Shown piece by piece: positions 48,931 to 63,424 of a stretch of DNA of 64,000 nt. Position 1 is the stretch's first letter. Each line of letters begins with the position of its first letter. Origin of the DNA: Apostichopus japonicus (taxonomy: Eukaryota; Echinodermata; Holothuroidea; Aspidochirotida; Stichopodidae); contig NC_092582.1 in assembly GCF_037975245.1 (NCBI RefSeq), positions 23,463,577 to 23,527,576 on the forward strand, in the 5' to 3' direction. The notes beneath the pieces are model-generated. The model had not been told where the DNA came from and ran no database searches. It saw nothing but the letters and a program-made list of their open reading frames with translations. The translations under genes and the position numbers were made by a program.

Positions 48931-51384
48931 ACGATTTTCTTAGCAGTTAACTTGTTACCGACAATAATCTTGTCTTTCACTCTAACATATCATGAGAGAA
49001 AATTGCGTCGGCTGCTATACGTTTAAGCAAAGACAGGCCATTGACTTTTCACTGCCAGTCGTAGTCGAAGGGATGTGACGCTCGAAATTCTTTATCACCT
49101 CATTACTTCATTAAATAACAAATAAGAAGGCGTGTTTCTTGGTTCTGGAAGTTGTGTTCAAGATAAGTTCTCATAGTAAAACATATAACCGACCATATTC
49201 TTCTTCCTGTTGTAACTTTTGCTGTTATGGATTTCTGTGTAAGTCTTAACGAAAAACCCATGAGAATCAGCTATTTTATTTGTAATTAACAATCAAGATT
49301 AAATTTTGACGGTATCAAGTTGCACATTAAAGCATTATATAGGTAATCCTACTGTTTGTGGAAAGCAGTTCAAGGGGGGAATTCTAATAGGGAAACTTCT
49401 GCATGGTTTTATTGAGGTCTTTACCAAACTCTAAAGAGGATGTTCTTCATGTGGATTATGAGAGTTTCAAGTACATATTGTTTGAAGAAGAGTGACAGTA
49501 GTATATCATTCTAATCAAGCAATACCTCCCTGCTTGAAGGATGCTCTAGAAAGCATGGATTATCTTTAGTTGCATCAGAGCTACAAAGGGAGAGTCATCA
49601 TTCCAGTTAAATTTCCCCATGCAGGGGGTAGGAAGTGAGGGTGGGCACACAACATCAGAGGGACATTTTCTCATTCCACAACCACCACTCGTTATGCTAT
49701 AAACCGATACACACCGGCCATATCACTTAAATATGATGTATGATGTGTTAGTATGTTATCAATACTATTTATTGAGATTGTTAATTGTTAAACGTGCTAT
49801 AGAAAGATATGGGATGCCATTTAAAAATAGCATGTACAGACAGTGCCCCCCCCCCCAGGCTCCTACCTCCCAGATCCCATGTATAATCATTTTTCACTCT
49901 TTGCCCAGTCTGATATAGATTCAGAATATTGTGTTTGTGCATGACTATCATCCAATTTCATGTTTTGATTTTTACTATATTAACTTTCTTTTAACAAACT
50001 TTTCTCTACAAGAATGACATATTTAAAGTGTGAGAAACATGATGAGACAAAAAATCTAGCATGTTGCATCCTGCTCTGTCCTATTTGCTTTATTCTTTCC
50101 CTTGTTTGGCTTTGTTTTGTTTCCTGTATGTTTGCAGCTCTTTTGAAGAGGGTATCGTTCTAATATATCTTTTCTAATATGAACCACTTTTGTCCAATAA
50201 GAAACATTCATAATAAGAAACAACGAACCTTTATCACTGGAATTGCCTGGAATGCCATTTGTCTATACAAATGAAAATTTGCTTCACGCATGGCCATCAC
50301 AACGGGGCTTAGGGGGTGGGGGAATGGCCCTCCACCTTGTTGAGAGGGAGAAAACCTTGACGATTGAGTGACAAAAATAAGGAAGGGTAAAAAAGTAAAC
50401 AATAAAGTAGTAATGAAAGTCAATAAATAGGTGTCAAGCCCATACGGAGAGGGTTGGGGCAGTGTTGACATGTTCAAGGTCAGAGAAGTATCTAGTCCAG
50501 CTACTTCATGGTTGTTATTAGCAAACAAAAATATTTTGTAACTCATCACAGATAGGTCACAGACTTAAGAAGACCCCTCCCCAGGACACAAATTCGATAA
50601 CTTGCCATCCCAACTCCCCCCCCCCCTTATCCGTAACTTGAAAACACCCTCGGTTCCCGTCCTATAATGAGCTTTACGCAGGGATGAAATTTCATATTGC
50701 CTAGGCAACTCTCGTAGACCCATGAAGTACAGTTACCATACTTGCCAAAACTTACCCACTGTGTGTTAGGGAAATACGGCAACAATGAAGTTTGGACTCC
50801 TAAAGTTCGTAATATTTTACCTCTGCAATTATCATTTTTTGTTGTAGCTGTTGCATTCCCTATCCCGTACCCGCCCTCCGTTGGGAGGGGGGGGGGGAGT
50901 TAGGTTTATACTATCTCTCCCTCTGTAAAGATGACTATGAACGCAATGTAGTTGCCGAATACAACATGCAACATATACGGAGGATGAAGTAGCAGCAATC
51001 ACAACAAAAACATGATTAACATCTTCTACAGATGGAAGACTTGTTTCTTTTTCTTCTTCTTTTTTTCCCCTTTTATTTTTTGTTTTGCAGCAACGCACAA
51101 CGTCTCATTTATTTCCTGTAACATTTAACTCTGATGTACGCATCTGCTCTAATTATTGATATAATGAACTCAATTGCCTTTTGAATGTCGAAATGCTTAA
51201 ATTTTATGCGGGACAAAAGATGCTATGAAGTATTTGCGGACATTCTGTACCAGGACATTTCGTCCGGTGGGACTATATTTGCTGTGAGGGTGGGACACAA
51301 TTTTCAGCAGATAATGTCCGACCGGACTAAATATGCTGGTACAAAGTGTCCGCGGAGACACTTTGTACAGGGGGACACTCTGTA
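48931..51384. other. No gene seen
   Basis: AT-rich sequence with C- and G-runs. At 51329-51370 an imperfect hairpin (GTACAAAGTGTC / GACACTTTGTAC) lies just before the SINE. Confidence 0.55.
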
Positions 51385-51709
51385 CTGTCACACCGGCGTC
51401 TCCCAGTCATGAGATCCCCGGTTCGATTCCCCGCCGACAGCAATGTGTGTCGTCTGGCAAGGGTGTTGTTCAATAACAACTTCCCGACATGGACGTTAAA
51501 ATGGATGTGTGCCGAGAGATTGGCTTCGGTCAGCTTGCGAGTCTACAAGCCTCCATGGCTTCTTTCGCGAGTTCCTGCTTGCGGGAAGATCACATATACA
51601 TACATACATACATACATACATACACGCATACATACATACATACATACATACATACATACATACATACATACATACATACATACATACATACATACATACA
51701 TACATACAT
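51385..51709 (+). mobile_element. tRNA-derived SINE with CATA-repeat tail
   Basis: A tRNA 3' half with an excellent B box (GGTTCGATTCC inside GATCCCCGGTTCGATTCCCC) is followed by a tRNA-unrelated body of about 160 bp and a (CATA)n tail from 51597. The upstream A box is replaced by an unrelated palindrome-bearing sequence. The internal promoter plus simple-repeat tail is the classic SINE layout. Confidence 0.65.
51597..51709. repeat. CATA microsatellite
   Basis: About 28 copies of CATA with one CGCA interruption; tail of the upstream SINE. Confidence 0.97.
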
Positions 51710-51761
51710 GAAAATGTAGAACAGAAGTAGCACCCGGACACAGCCATCACATAAGAATAAG

Positions 51762-51916
51762 GATAGCTGAATATATCTGAATATAGCTGAATATGCTCAT
51801 ATAGGATAGCTGAATATAGCTGAATATGCTCATATAGGATAGCTGAATATAGCTGAATATGCTCATATAGGATAGCTGAATATAGCTGAATATGCTCAAA
51901 TAGGATAGCTGAATAT
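51762..51916. repeat. 33-bp tandem repeat, about 4.5 copies
   Basis: Unit GGATAGCTGAATATAGCTGA followed by ATATGCTCATATA. Confidence 0.95.
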
Positions 51917-51984
51917 GTGAAAATCTGATAGGCGAACACTATCGAGAATAGCCATTAGTTTATTTCTTACGTGTTTACATGACG

Positions 51985-52155
51985 GTTGGCCTGACATTTC
52001 GATCCTAGCAGGATTTTCTTCAAAGGCTAATTGTCAAGTAACAGAAACAGTTACTTGTCACTGCTAGGATCGAAACGTCAGGCCAACTTACTTTTACACA
52101 TTCTCCTACACAGGCTCTCTAGTGGATAAGCTGTTTGCTAACAGTTTTATTTTAT
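51985..52155. mobile_element. Inverted-repeat element with hammerhead-like core
   Basis: Arms 51985-52011 and 52061-52087 (27 bp, one mismatch; core GATCCTAGCAG/CTGCTAGGATC) enclose a second, imperfect inverted repeat (AAGTAAC/GTTACTT). The right flank, CCTACACAGGCTCTCTAGTG then GATAAGCTGTTTGCTAACAG, is shared with the copy near 2070-2163. Confidence 0.6.
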
Positions 52156-53757
52156 TTTGTGTTTACATGACACCGACAAAAAAAAGAGAAAAAAGAAGAA
52201 GTTACCAATAATGTATATAATTAACTCTCGTGATAAGCACACCATCAAAAATTAGACAATTGGTAGGCATTTTTCAAGTACAAGTAGGTTAAATGGGATG
52301 GAAAAGTACGATCTGCTCGACTGCCTGCATCTTTCAAAGAACGCAAACTGAATTCATTGCACACGAGGGCCAAAATCGGCATTACGGGGCACTGTTGTGA
52401 TCCAATACTTATCTAATAGAAGATATACTTGGAATGTCGATGTAACAGCTGAACAACAATACTGACTACATGATAAAATGAAAATTTTGCAAAAAACCAA
52501 AACAAAACAAAGAAGCCATTTTTGACAAATCATTATCTACTGTATCAAGGGAAATGAAAACGTGTGATACACACCATAGCTGCTACGGTGAAGTAAATTG
52601 ACTTGCTCTGACCATAACAACTCCCTGCTCTGACATTGCACGATACCTGTGTTAACAACTAAGGCCAAATATTAGGGGATTAAAACATAGCAACAACCCA
52701 TAATGGTCACCTTTTTTTTGTTGTTGAATGGAGAGACAAGATTCTATTGAAGAAGAATAATCTATTCACACCAAAACAAGGACTCTACATTTTGTTTGGC
52801 TCTCAGGATTAGGATGAATAACTTCATGCAAGTACCAACCGATCAGGACGGGTGGTTATAACACCACTGAGCATTGCGGGACTATTATTTCTATTCCATT
52901 GCTGTTATTACCAATAGAGTCAACATCAGCAGATCTGGGATTTGTAGGGATGGGGCTGGGAGGGGGCATTGAAGCTCACCACATGTTGGGGGGGGGGGAG
53001 GTCTGTCGGTACATTCCAAGAAACAAATGAAACTAACAGATATCAAATGGTGTAATCTGTGGCATCTTTACTATATAAATTTGTTAATTAAGAAAACTAA
53101 TAATAATAGTCACGAAAAAATGTTGCAATTTATCAGAAATAAGCTCTTAAACCAACTACCTCATGACATATATCTTCTGTCAGATTCAAAACATAGATAG
53201 TAGTAACAAAGCTAGAATTGTGAGCTGTTATACAGCTGTTGTTACATTAATGTAACAGACTTTATTTCATCTTCCAATGGCAACGAGTTACATACACTAA
53301 TGTTGATTAGAATGTTACGTTACACAAAAACTTGTTGACTCTTCAAGGAACTGTCTGTATTTGGTCATGCATTTTTGGTGAAAATTTTACCAAATCTACC
53401 AATTATTACCCAAAATAAGATTACAATTTATCTAATAAAGATCCACTCCTAAATTGTTTACCAAATGATATTAATAACAGTGAGTGAATAACACTGACTT
53501 TGAAACTTAAAGAAATTGTCGCCCGGACACTTTTTGTAAACATTCATCACATGCATCAAAGGTAACACTTCAGCAAGTTATGAATATTTTTTGTAAACAT
53601 TTAGACTATTATTTGTAAATACACTTAGCTATTGAAGATAATGAAATTCAAGGTTGGTCTGGTACAATAACAATAACAATGATATATTTGATACAAAGAA
53701 AGTAAATGGAAAGTTCTTTTCGAGAAAAAGTATGTGGACTGTTTATATGAAAACACT
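52156..53757. other. No gene seen
   Basis: Non-coding AT-rich sequence without recognisable repeats or exons. Confidence 0.5.
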
Positions 53758-54870
53758 TTCTTGAATCATTGAAGAAAGACATCCATAACTGTGACATCAC
53801 AATAACCAGCCAGGTTTGTATCATTGAAGAAAGACATCCATAACTGTGACATCACTATAATCAGCCAGGTTTGTATTGTTGAAGAAAGGTATTCCCTAAC
53901 TGTGACATCACAATAACCAGCCAGGTTTTGTATCATTGAAGAAAGACATCCATAACTGTGACATCACTATAAAATGCCAGGTTTGTATTGTTGAAGAAAG
54001 GTATTCCGTAACTGTGACATCACAATAAACAGCCAGGTTTTGTATCATTGAAGAAAGACATCCATAACTGTGACATCACTATAAACAGCCAGGTTTGTAT
54101 TGTTGAAGAAAGGTATTCCGTAACTGTGACATCACAATAAACAGCCAGGTTTTGTATCATTGAAGAAAGACATCCATAACTGTGACATCACTATAAACAG
54201 CCAGGTTTGTATTGTTGAAGAAAGGTATTCCGTAACTGTGACATCACAATAAACAGCCAGGTTTTGTATCATTGAAGAAAGACATCCATAACTGTGACAT
54301 CACTATAATCAGCCAGGTTTGTATTGTTGAAGAAAGGTATTCCGTAACTGTGACATCACAATAAACAGCCAGGTTTTGTATCATTGAAGAAAGACATCCA
54401 TAACTGTGACATCACTATAAACAGCCAGGTTTGTATCATTCAAGAAAGACACCTATGTGACATCACTATAATCAGCCAGGTTTGTATTGTTGAAGAAAGA
54501 TATTCTGTAACTGTGACATCACTATAAACAGCCAGGTTTGTATCATTCAAGAAAGACACCCATGTGACATCACTTTAATCAGCCAGGTTTGTATCATTCA
54601 AGAAAGATATCCATAACTGTGACATCACAATAAACAGCCAGGTTTAATATCATTCAAGAAATTTAGACATCCATAACTGTGACATCACAATAAACAGCCA
54701 GGTTTGTATTGTTGAAGAAAGATATTCTGTAACTGTGACATCACAATACACAGCCAAGTTTGTATCTTTCAAGAAAGACATCCATGTGACATCACTATAA
54801 TCAGCCAGGTTTGTATTGTTGAAGAAAGATATTCTGTAACTGTGACATCACTATAATTAGCCACGTTTGT
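53758..54870. repeat. 55-58-bp minisatellite with alternating variants
   Basis: Units share TAACTGTGACATCAC, CAGCCAGGTTT and GAAGAAAG. Two types (ATCATTGAAGAAAGACATCC and TTGTTGAAGAAAGGTATTCC) alternate regularly in the middle and are scrambled or shortened at the right end. Confidence 0.93.
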
Positions 54871-57199
<2,329 letters not shown>

Positions 57200-57544
57200 T
57201 AGACAATATATACCAAATCTTCAACATGATTACCTACCATGGTTTAGTCGGTATGTACTAAAACAATGACTTAAGGCACAGGATTAATTTTCAATATTTA
57301 AAACAGTCTGTCTGTCCGTACTGGTTTGCATAAATGTTTGATGTCCATTATAATATTGCAATGCAGTTTAATTAGCTCCAACTGTTTTTTCATATGAAAT
57401 CATGAACAAATTTCAATGGTTTCACAATTTCTGATATATATATATATAGTTTTTTGACATTGTTTGAACATATTTTAGAAGTCTTGAAAATCTACAACTG
57501 CAGTGAGAAAGATGGTCTCCCGCCACATTGGTATGTTATTTCAA

Positions 57545-57725
57545 TGCTAACATTGTGACTAGTTGTCCCGTAATGTTACTAATGCTAAGATATGACTAGT
57601 GGTCTTGTAATGTTACTCATGCTAACGTTGTGACTATTGGTCCCGTAATGTTACTAATGCTAAGATATGACTCGTGGTCCCGTAATGTTACTCATGCTAA
57701 CGTTGTGACTAGTCATTCTGTAATG
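57545..57725. repeat. About 32-bp tandem repeat in a dimeric pattern
   Basis: Units GTGACTAGTGGTCCCGTAAT then GTTACTAATGCTAA alternate with an ATATGACT variant, about five units. Confidence 0.85.
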
Positions 57726-58174
57726 TGACAGTTCATATGAAGAAAGCTCAGCCCCTGATAAAGCTATTTAATACCGTTCATATTGTGATGTATGTTTACT
57801 TAACTCAATATTGTCAATTGTTTCAAACAATGCTTAGACATCAAATGACTTTGTTTTCATTTGGGGTCAAAGTCTCTATTTATTTGTTTCTACAATATCT
57901 AGCTAAATTACTTAAATAACAATCTTGTATTAAGGGTAACCTAGATATTACACAAACACATTGCTAATATTTGATCCATATCTGTAAATTAAAAAACAAA
58001 AAAACACCCTGAAAACCAATTTGGTCACCATATTTACGTTAATAAATACCCTTGGGTACCCTCTTAAACAACTGACATGCTACCATATCAACTCACTGTA
58101 TAACACTGTAATCCCCTCACTCCTCTTCAGCTATGCTTCTCTCACTGCATGGCCGGTCAAGCCCATTTCGACAA

Positions 58175-60180
58175 CACTTAAGGTATTGATCCCATTACAG
58201 ACTCAGGGTATTGATCCCATTACAGGCTCAGGGTACTGATCCCATTACAGGTTCTGGGTATTGATCCCTTTACAAACTCAGGTTATTGATCCCATTACAG
58301 ACTCAGGGTATTGATCCCATTACAGGCTCAGGGTATTGATTCCATTACAGACTCAGGGTATTGATCCCATTACAGACTCAGGGTATTGATCCCATTATAG
58401 GCTCAGGGTACTTATCCCTTTACAGACTCAGGGTATTGATCCCATTACAGACTAAGGGTACTGATCCCATTACAGACTCAGGGTATTGATCCCATTACAG
58501 ACTTAGGGTATTGATCTCATTACAGTCTCAGGGTACTGATCCTGTTACAGACTCCGGGTATTGATCCCATTACAGACTCGGGGTATTGATCCCGTTACAG
58601 ACTCAGGGTATTGATCCCGTTACAGACTCAGGGTATTGATCCTGTTACAGACTCAGGGTATTGATCCCTTTACAAACTCAGGGTATTGATCCCATTACAG
58701 ACTCAGGGTATTGATCCCATTACAGACTTAGGGTATTGATCTCATTACAGACTCAGCGTATTGATCCCGTTACAGACTCAGGGTACTGATCTCATTACAG
58801 ACTCGGGGTATTGATCCCGTTACAGACTCGGGGTATTGATGCTATTACAGACTCGGGGTACTGATCCCATTACAGACTCAGGGTACTGATCCCATTACAG
58901 ACTCAGGGTACTGATCCCATTACAGACTCAGGGTACTGATCCCATTACAGACTCAGGGTATTGATCCCATTATAGGCTCAGGGTACTTATCCCTTTACAG
59001 ACTCAGGGTATTGATCCCATTACAGACTCAGGGTACTGATCCCATTACAGACTCAGGGTACTTATCCCATTACAGACTCAGGGTATTGATCCCGTTACAG
59101 ACTCAGGGTATTGATCCCATTACAGACTCAGGGTATTGATCCCATTACAGACTCAGGGTACTGATCCCATTACAGACTCAGGGTATTGATCCCATTACAG
59201 ACTCAGGGTATTGATCTCCTTACAGACTCAGGGTATTGATCCCGTTACAGACTCAGGGTACTGATCCCGTTACAGACTCGGGGTATTGATCCCGATACAA
59301 ACTCGGGGTATTGATCCCGTTACAGACTCGGGGTATTGATCCCGTTACAGACTCAGGGTATTGATCCCATTACAGACTCAGGGTATTGATCCCATTACAG
59401 ACTCAGGGTACTGATCCCATTACAGACTCAGGGTATTGATCCCGTTACAGACTCAGGGTATTGATCTCCTTACTGACTCAGGGTATTGATCCCGTTACAG
59501 ACTCAGGGTATTGATCCCGTTACAGACTCGGGGTATTGATCCCGATACAAACTCGGGGTATTGATCCCGTTACAGACTCGGGGTACTGATCTCGATACAA
59601 ACTCGGGGTATTGATCCCGTTACAGACTCGGGGTATTGATCCCGTTACAGACTCAGGGTATTGATCCCATTACAGACTCAGGGTACTGATCCCATTACAG
59701 ACTCGGGGTATTGATCCCGTTACAGACTCAGGGTATTGATCCCATTACAGACTCAGGGTATTGATCCCATTACAGACTCAGGGTATTGATCTCATTACAG
59801 ACTCAGGGTATTGATCCCATTACAGACTCAGGGTACTGATCCCGTTACAGACTCGGGGTATTGATCCCGATACAAACTCGGGGTATTGATCCCGTTACAG
59901 ACTCAGGGTATTGATCCCGTTACAGACTCAGGGTACTGATCCCGCTACAGACTCGGGGTATTGATCCTGTTACAGACTCAGGGTATTGATCCCGTTACAG
60001 ACTCAGGGTATTGATCCTGTTACAGACTCAGGGTATTGATCCCATTACAGACTCAGGGTATTGATCCCATTACAGACTCAGGGTACTGATCCCGTTAGAG
60101 ACTCAGGGTATTGATCCCATTACAGACTCAGGGTATTGACACCCATTACAGACTCAGGGTATTGATCCCATTACAGACTC
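58175..60180. repeat. 25-bp satellite-like array, about 80 copies
   Basis: Unit GGGTATTGATCCCATTACAG then ACTCA. Length is almost invariant. Variation is concentrated at a few positions (TTGAT/CTGAT, CCCAT/CCCGT, CTCA/CTCG), and runs of the same variant suggest expansion of multi-unit blocks. The first insertion breaking the 25-bp register is near 60139. It ends about 0.7 kb downstream of the DIPK1 stop. Confidence 0.97.
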
Positions 60181-60854
60181 ATCCTTAACTACTGATTAAT
60201 ATTTCTCTTTGGTCCTGAGGACAAATCAAGAGCTGTGGACTTGATCATGCCTTCTGTGACGAACACCATTTCGATGAGTTGGGTAGAAATCCATGAAGAT
60301 TGTCGCGTGTATGTGAGAGAAAACGGTTTAACCCGTCTCAACTACTGTATACTGCAATGAGGTAGATTGTTGGTTGGTCCAAGCACCATCAAAATAGACT
60401 TTATTTTTCTGGGAGTGGAAAATATTTATAGTACTTATATTTTTTGCCCCTCTTAATTACATACGTTTGAAGTGGAGTGATAATAAACTAGTGAAAATTG
60501 ACAGCTAGGTATGCAGAGCTTAATGGTTACAAAACATAACAGCTATCATGACCATGGTTTTAAGAAAATTCTGGAAGGAAGAGAATGAAACATCTTCAAT
60601 AAGTAGCAAACCAAACTGACCTTCGAATCTGGTAGACATTTCGGTTTACATTGATAAGATCTGTTTCTTATGATATTTTCATTACTTTTGCTACCATTAA
60701 TACAAATCAAAAATAAATCAAAATGGAAGACCTCTGATCACCAGAATGATCAGTGCAATGGCTGATGGGTAAATCAACGAAACTGCTCTACATTCGTTTG
60801 TCGAGCAAACTCCTAGATTCGTCGTGGCGAACTCCGTGGAAACTTTGCCGATTC

Positions 60855-61763
60855 TCAAAGGAGATGGATTTCGTACCAGAGCGAATTTTTCAAATCGTTC
60901 AGAACGAGAGAATGCTTCATGAAGATGTCCTTCCTGGCTGGGTCCATCGCTATACATCGGTCGACAAGACCCTTAAGTTTAGGATAGAACGTTCTAGGTG
61001 CACCCCTGGTGATGAATGTCTCTAATATACTGCACGTCTGAGGTAGGTTGATACGAGTTGTATTACTAATGCACATTCCCATGGGACCACACTGCGTAGC
61101 GCAGTTGGGGCCGTAGGTGCAGTCTTCGCTGCTCACGCACGGATGGTACTTGAGATGTTCCCTGATCTGTGTTTCCGACGCTAACCACTCCAGGTTGTAG
61201 AAGCTAGCCTCCTCGCTGACCAGACCGATGCTCGCATCTGATAAACTGCAGAGCAGCAGGTTGCCTAGGAACAGGTCTTGGATGTCTTCCACGAACTCTA
61301 ATATACTCACTGCTATACGCACTCTGGTCGGCCAAGGGGGCAGAGAGGTAAACAGGTCCCAGCTCTCTGCGTCTGCCTGAAGCCTGTAAGAGTCCACACC
61401 CTCTGTTACAAAGATGTCCCCGCAATAACCTATCAAGTTTGGAACTTTGTCGTTACCTGCTAGAACAACGGTCATGATGAAGTCATTATTCATCATCAGA
61501 GAGATCATAGTTCTCGCCTCTGCACGGGAGATATGTTCGTTATTGTCGCTATCGGCTAATATCAAGATGGCACGAATTAAATCTTCGAAGTGAAACTGAC
61601 CAAATTTGAGTTGAAGGTGCGACGATATTGCTCCTCGGAGATCTTCCTCTGAGTGAAACATATCCGAGTCGAGGTACAACGATCGGTCGTCCACTTGGAA
61701 ATGTTTTATCAGGACGTTACTCCTATCTTCTGACCCTGCTGTATACAACTGTCCTGTAAATAC
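60855..61763 (-). CDS. DIPK1/FAM69 terminal exon
   Basis: Acceptor CCACTTCCAG, then 302 codons and a stop at 60857-60855. Contains the EF-hand-like insertion, the hinge-like LIGYCGDIFVTEGV, the PPWPTRVRIAVSILEFVED helix and the Cys-rich segment. Where the family has its catalytic-loop and DFG-like acidic residues, this protein reads LLLCSLSDASIGL and FYNLEWL. The expected Asp of the second motif is absent, so activity is doubtful. A possible AATAAA on this strand lies at 60405-60400. Confidence 0.85.
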   Translation of the reverse strand, partial: VFTGQLYTAGSEDRSNVLIKHFQVDDRSLYLDSDMFHSEEDLRGAISSHLQLKFGQFHFEDLIRAILILADSDNNEHISRAEARTMISLMMNNDFIMTVVLAGNDKVPNLIGYCGDIFVTEGVDSYRLQADAESWDLFTSLPPWPTRVRIAVSILEFVEDIQDLFLGNLLLCSLSDASIGLVSEEASFYNLEWLASETQIREHLKYHPCVSSEDCTYGPNCATQCGPMGMCISNTTRINLPQTCSILETFITRGAPRTFYPKLKGLVDRCIAMDPARKDIFMKHSLVLNDLKNSLWYEIHLL

Positions 61764-62442
61764 CTGGAAGTGGAGAAAAAAAATTCAAAGTTTGAAAATC
61801 TATCTTTGATCTTGTTTCCTCTTTAAAAAAGAGGGTTAACAAATAACTATTGTTGCTTCTTTGGATGTCAGCTGTGGCTTTCAATATCACTGGACGGTTG
61901 GTGATCTTATTCATCCTCTACCCAAAATCATTTCCTGTCTGTTGCGGGAGGATGCAAAATTGTTTAACCAATGAACTGGTGGAATCATTGATAACAGTCA
62001 GTGGTGAATTATCAATTGAAAAGGTATATTACTACCTTACCAGTAGAAATTCAAGCAAAATTCAGACAAAACTTAACAAAATTTAAGACATAAAAGCATT
62101 TAAGATGTAACAAGCAAGACCTACTGTACCAGTGCAAATAATGGAGGCTTGATGATAATCTGTACTCTCTGCAAACTCTTGAGAAAAATGGTTTCCTAGA
62201 AATACTGCTAAATCTAAGTTGTGAAAAACTACATATAAAGAGATTTGCTTGACTTTTCAGCAACCTTTTTGAGAAGACGCTGCTACTTGGTGACAAACTA
62301 TAGCTAAACCACGATGACGCATCATTTAAAAATATATATGAAATTTTACCTTGTATTGCGTTTTGCATGAAAGACACTGGTCTATGTATAAATTTCTTCT
62401 TTGGCAAAGATTTTGGCACAAATTCCCCGAAACGATCTTCTT
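60855..62442 (-). CDS. DIPK1/FAM69 kinase-like protein, last two exons (5' partial)
   Basis: The FAM69/DIPK1 family are type II membrane proteins of the ER/Golgi with a divergent protein-kinase fold and an EF-hand-like loop in the N-lobe. Seen here: exon 62350-62442 with the Cys-rich VSGNLCQNLC motif, then a 586-bp GT-AG intron (phase 0) and the 909-bp terminal exon 60855-61763. In residues counted from the Leu at 61748: VLIK with the candidate ATP-binding Lys at about 15, EF-hand-like loop DSDNNEHISRAE at 66-77, YCGDIFVTEGV at 108-118, a Cys cluster at 204-226 and a C-terminal helix ending WYEIHLL. The membrane anchor and first exons are missing and must lie right of the window. The paralogue (1A, 1B or 1C type) cannot be told. 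Confidence 0.85.
62350..62442 (-). CDS. DIPK1/FAM69 penultimate exon
   Basis: Acceptor TTCTACCAG, donor GTAAAA. Encodes KKIVSGNLCQNLCQRRNLYI then DQCLSCKTQYK. The paired LCxxLC cysteines match the lumenal start of FAM69 proteins. Phase 0 on exit agrees with the next exon. Confidence 0.8.
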
Positions 62443-62494
62443 CTGGTAGAAATAGCACTGGCGATAAAGAAACACAAGGTAACTGGTAATTGAA

Positions 62495-63330
62495 CATTTC
62501 AATGGGATATTCAACTGGTATAGGCAATGTGACACACTTTACATAGAAGAAGTGATATCCAGCTGGTATATGCAATATGACACTTTACATAGAAGAAATG
62601 ATATAAAGCTGGTATAGGCAATGTGACACTTTACATAGAAGAAGTGATATTTAGCTGGTATAAGCAATGTGAGACTTTACAGGAAAAAAGTGATATTCAG
62701 CTGGTATAGACAATGTAACACTTTACATGAAAGAAGTGATATTCAGCGGGTAAATGCAATGTGACACTTTACATAGAAGAAGTGATATTCAGCTGGTATA
62801 GGCAATGTGACACTTTACATAGAAGAAATTATATTCAGCTGGTATAGACAATGTGACACTTTACATGGAAAAAGTGATATCCAGCTGGTATATGCAATGT
62901 GACACTTTACATAGAAGAAATGATATTCAGCTGGTACAGTATGCAATGTGACACTTTACATGGAACAAGTGATATTCAGCTGGCAAAGGCAATGTGACAC
63001 TTTACACAGAAGTGATATTCAGCTGGTAAAAGCAATGTGACACTTCACATGAAAGAAGTGATATCCAGCTGGTATACTGTAGGCAATGTGAGGTTTTACA
63101 ACTAAGGGATATTCAGCTGGTATTGGCAATGTGACACTTTCCTTGAAATAAGGGATATTCAGCTGGCTTAGACAATTTAAGATACTTTACAGGAAAGAAT
63201 TGTTCTTCAGCTGGTATAGGCAATGTGACACTTGACATGGAAGAAGTGATATCCAGCTGGTACTGTATAGGCAAGGTGACACTTTACAGGACAGAAGTGA
63301 TATTCAGCTGGTATAGGCAATGTGACACAG
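62495..63330. repeat. 46-bp minisatellite, about 17 copies
   Basis: Unit TGTGACACTTTACATAGAAG, AAGTGATATTCAGCTGGTAT, AGGCAA with scattered changes and small indels. It lies immediately upstream of the DIPK1 exon at 62350-62442, in the same intron. Confidence 0.93.
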
Positions 63331-63424
63331 ATGTCATCACATGAAATATGTTATTTTTCTCACTTTTCAATAGAATCTGTACTTTTTCATGTCAAAGGTT
63401 TCATTCAACTGCAAGGTTCTGTTT

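Noticed and set aside
51405-51440. Functional tRNA gene
   Set aside because: Only a B box and a tRNA-like 3' half are present; no cloverleaf or A box, and a SINE body follows.
51346-51939. Open frames of 73-147 codons with HTYIHTYI or MYVCMYVC repeats
   Set aside because: They read through the CATA microsatellite and the SINE; no gene support.
58175-60180. CRISPR-like array
   Set aside because: Units are contiguous without unique spacers and the context is a eukaryotic genome; it is a minisatellite.
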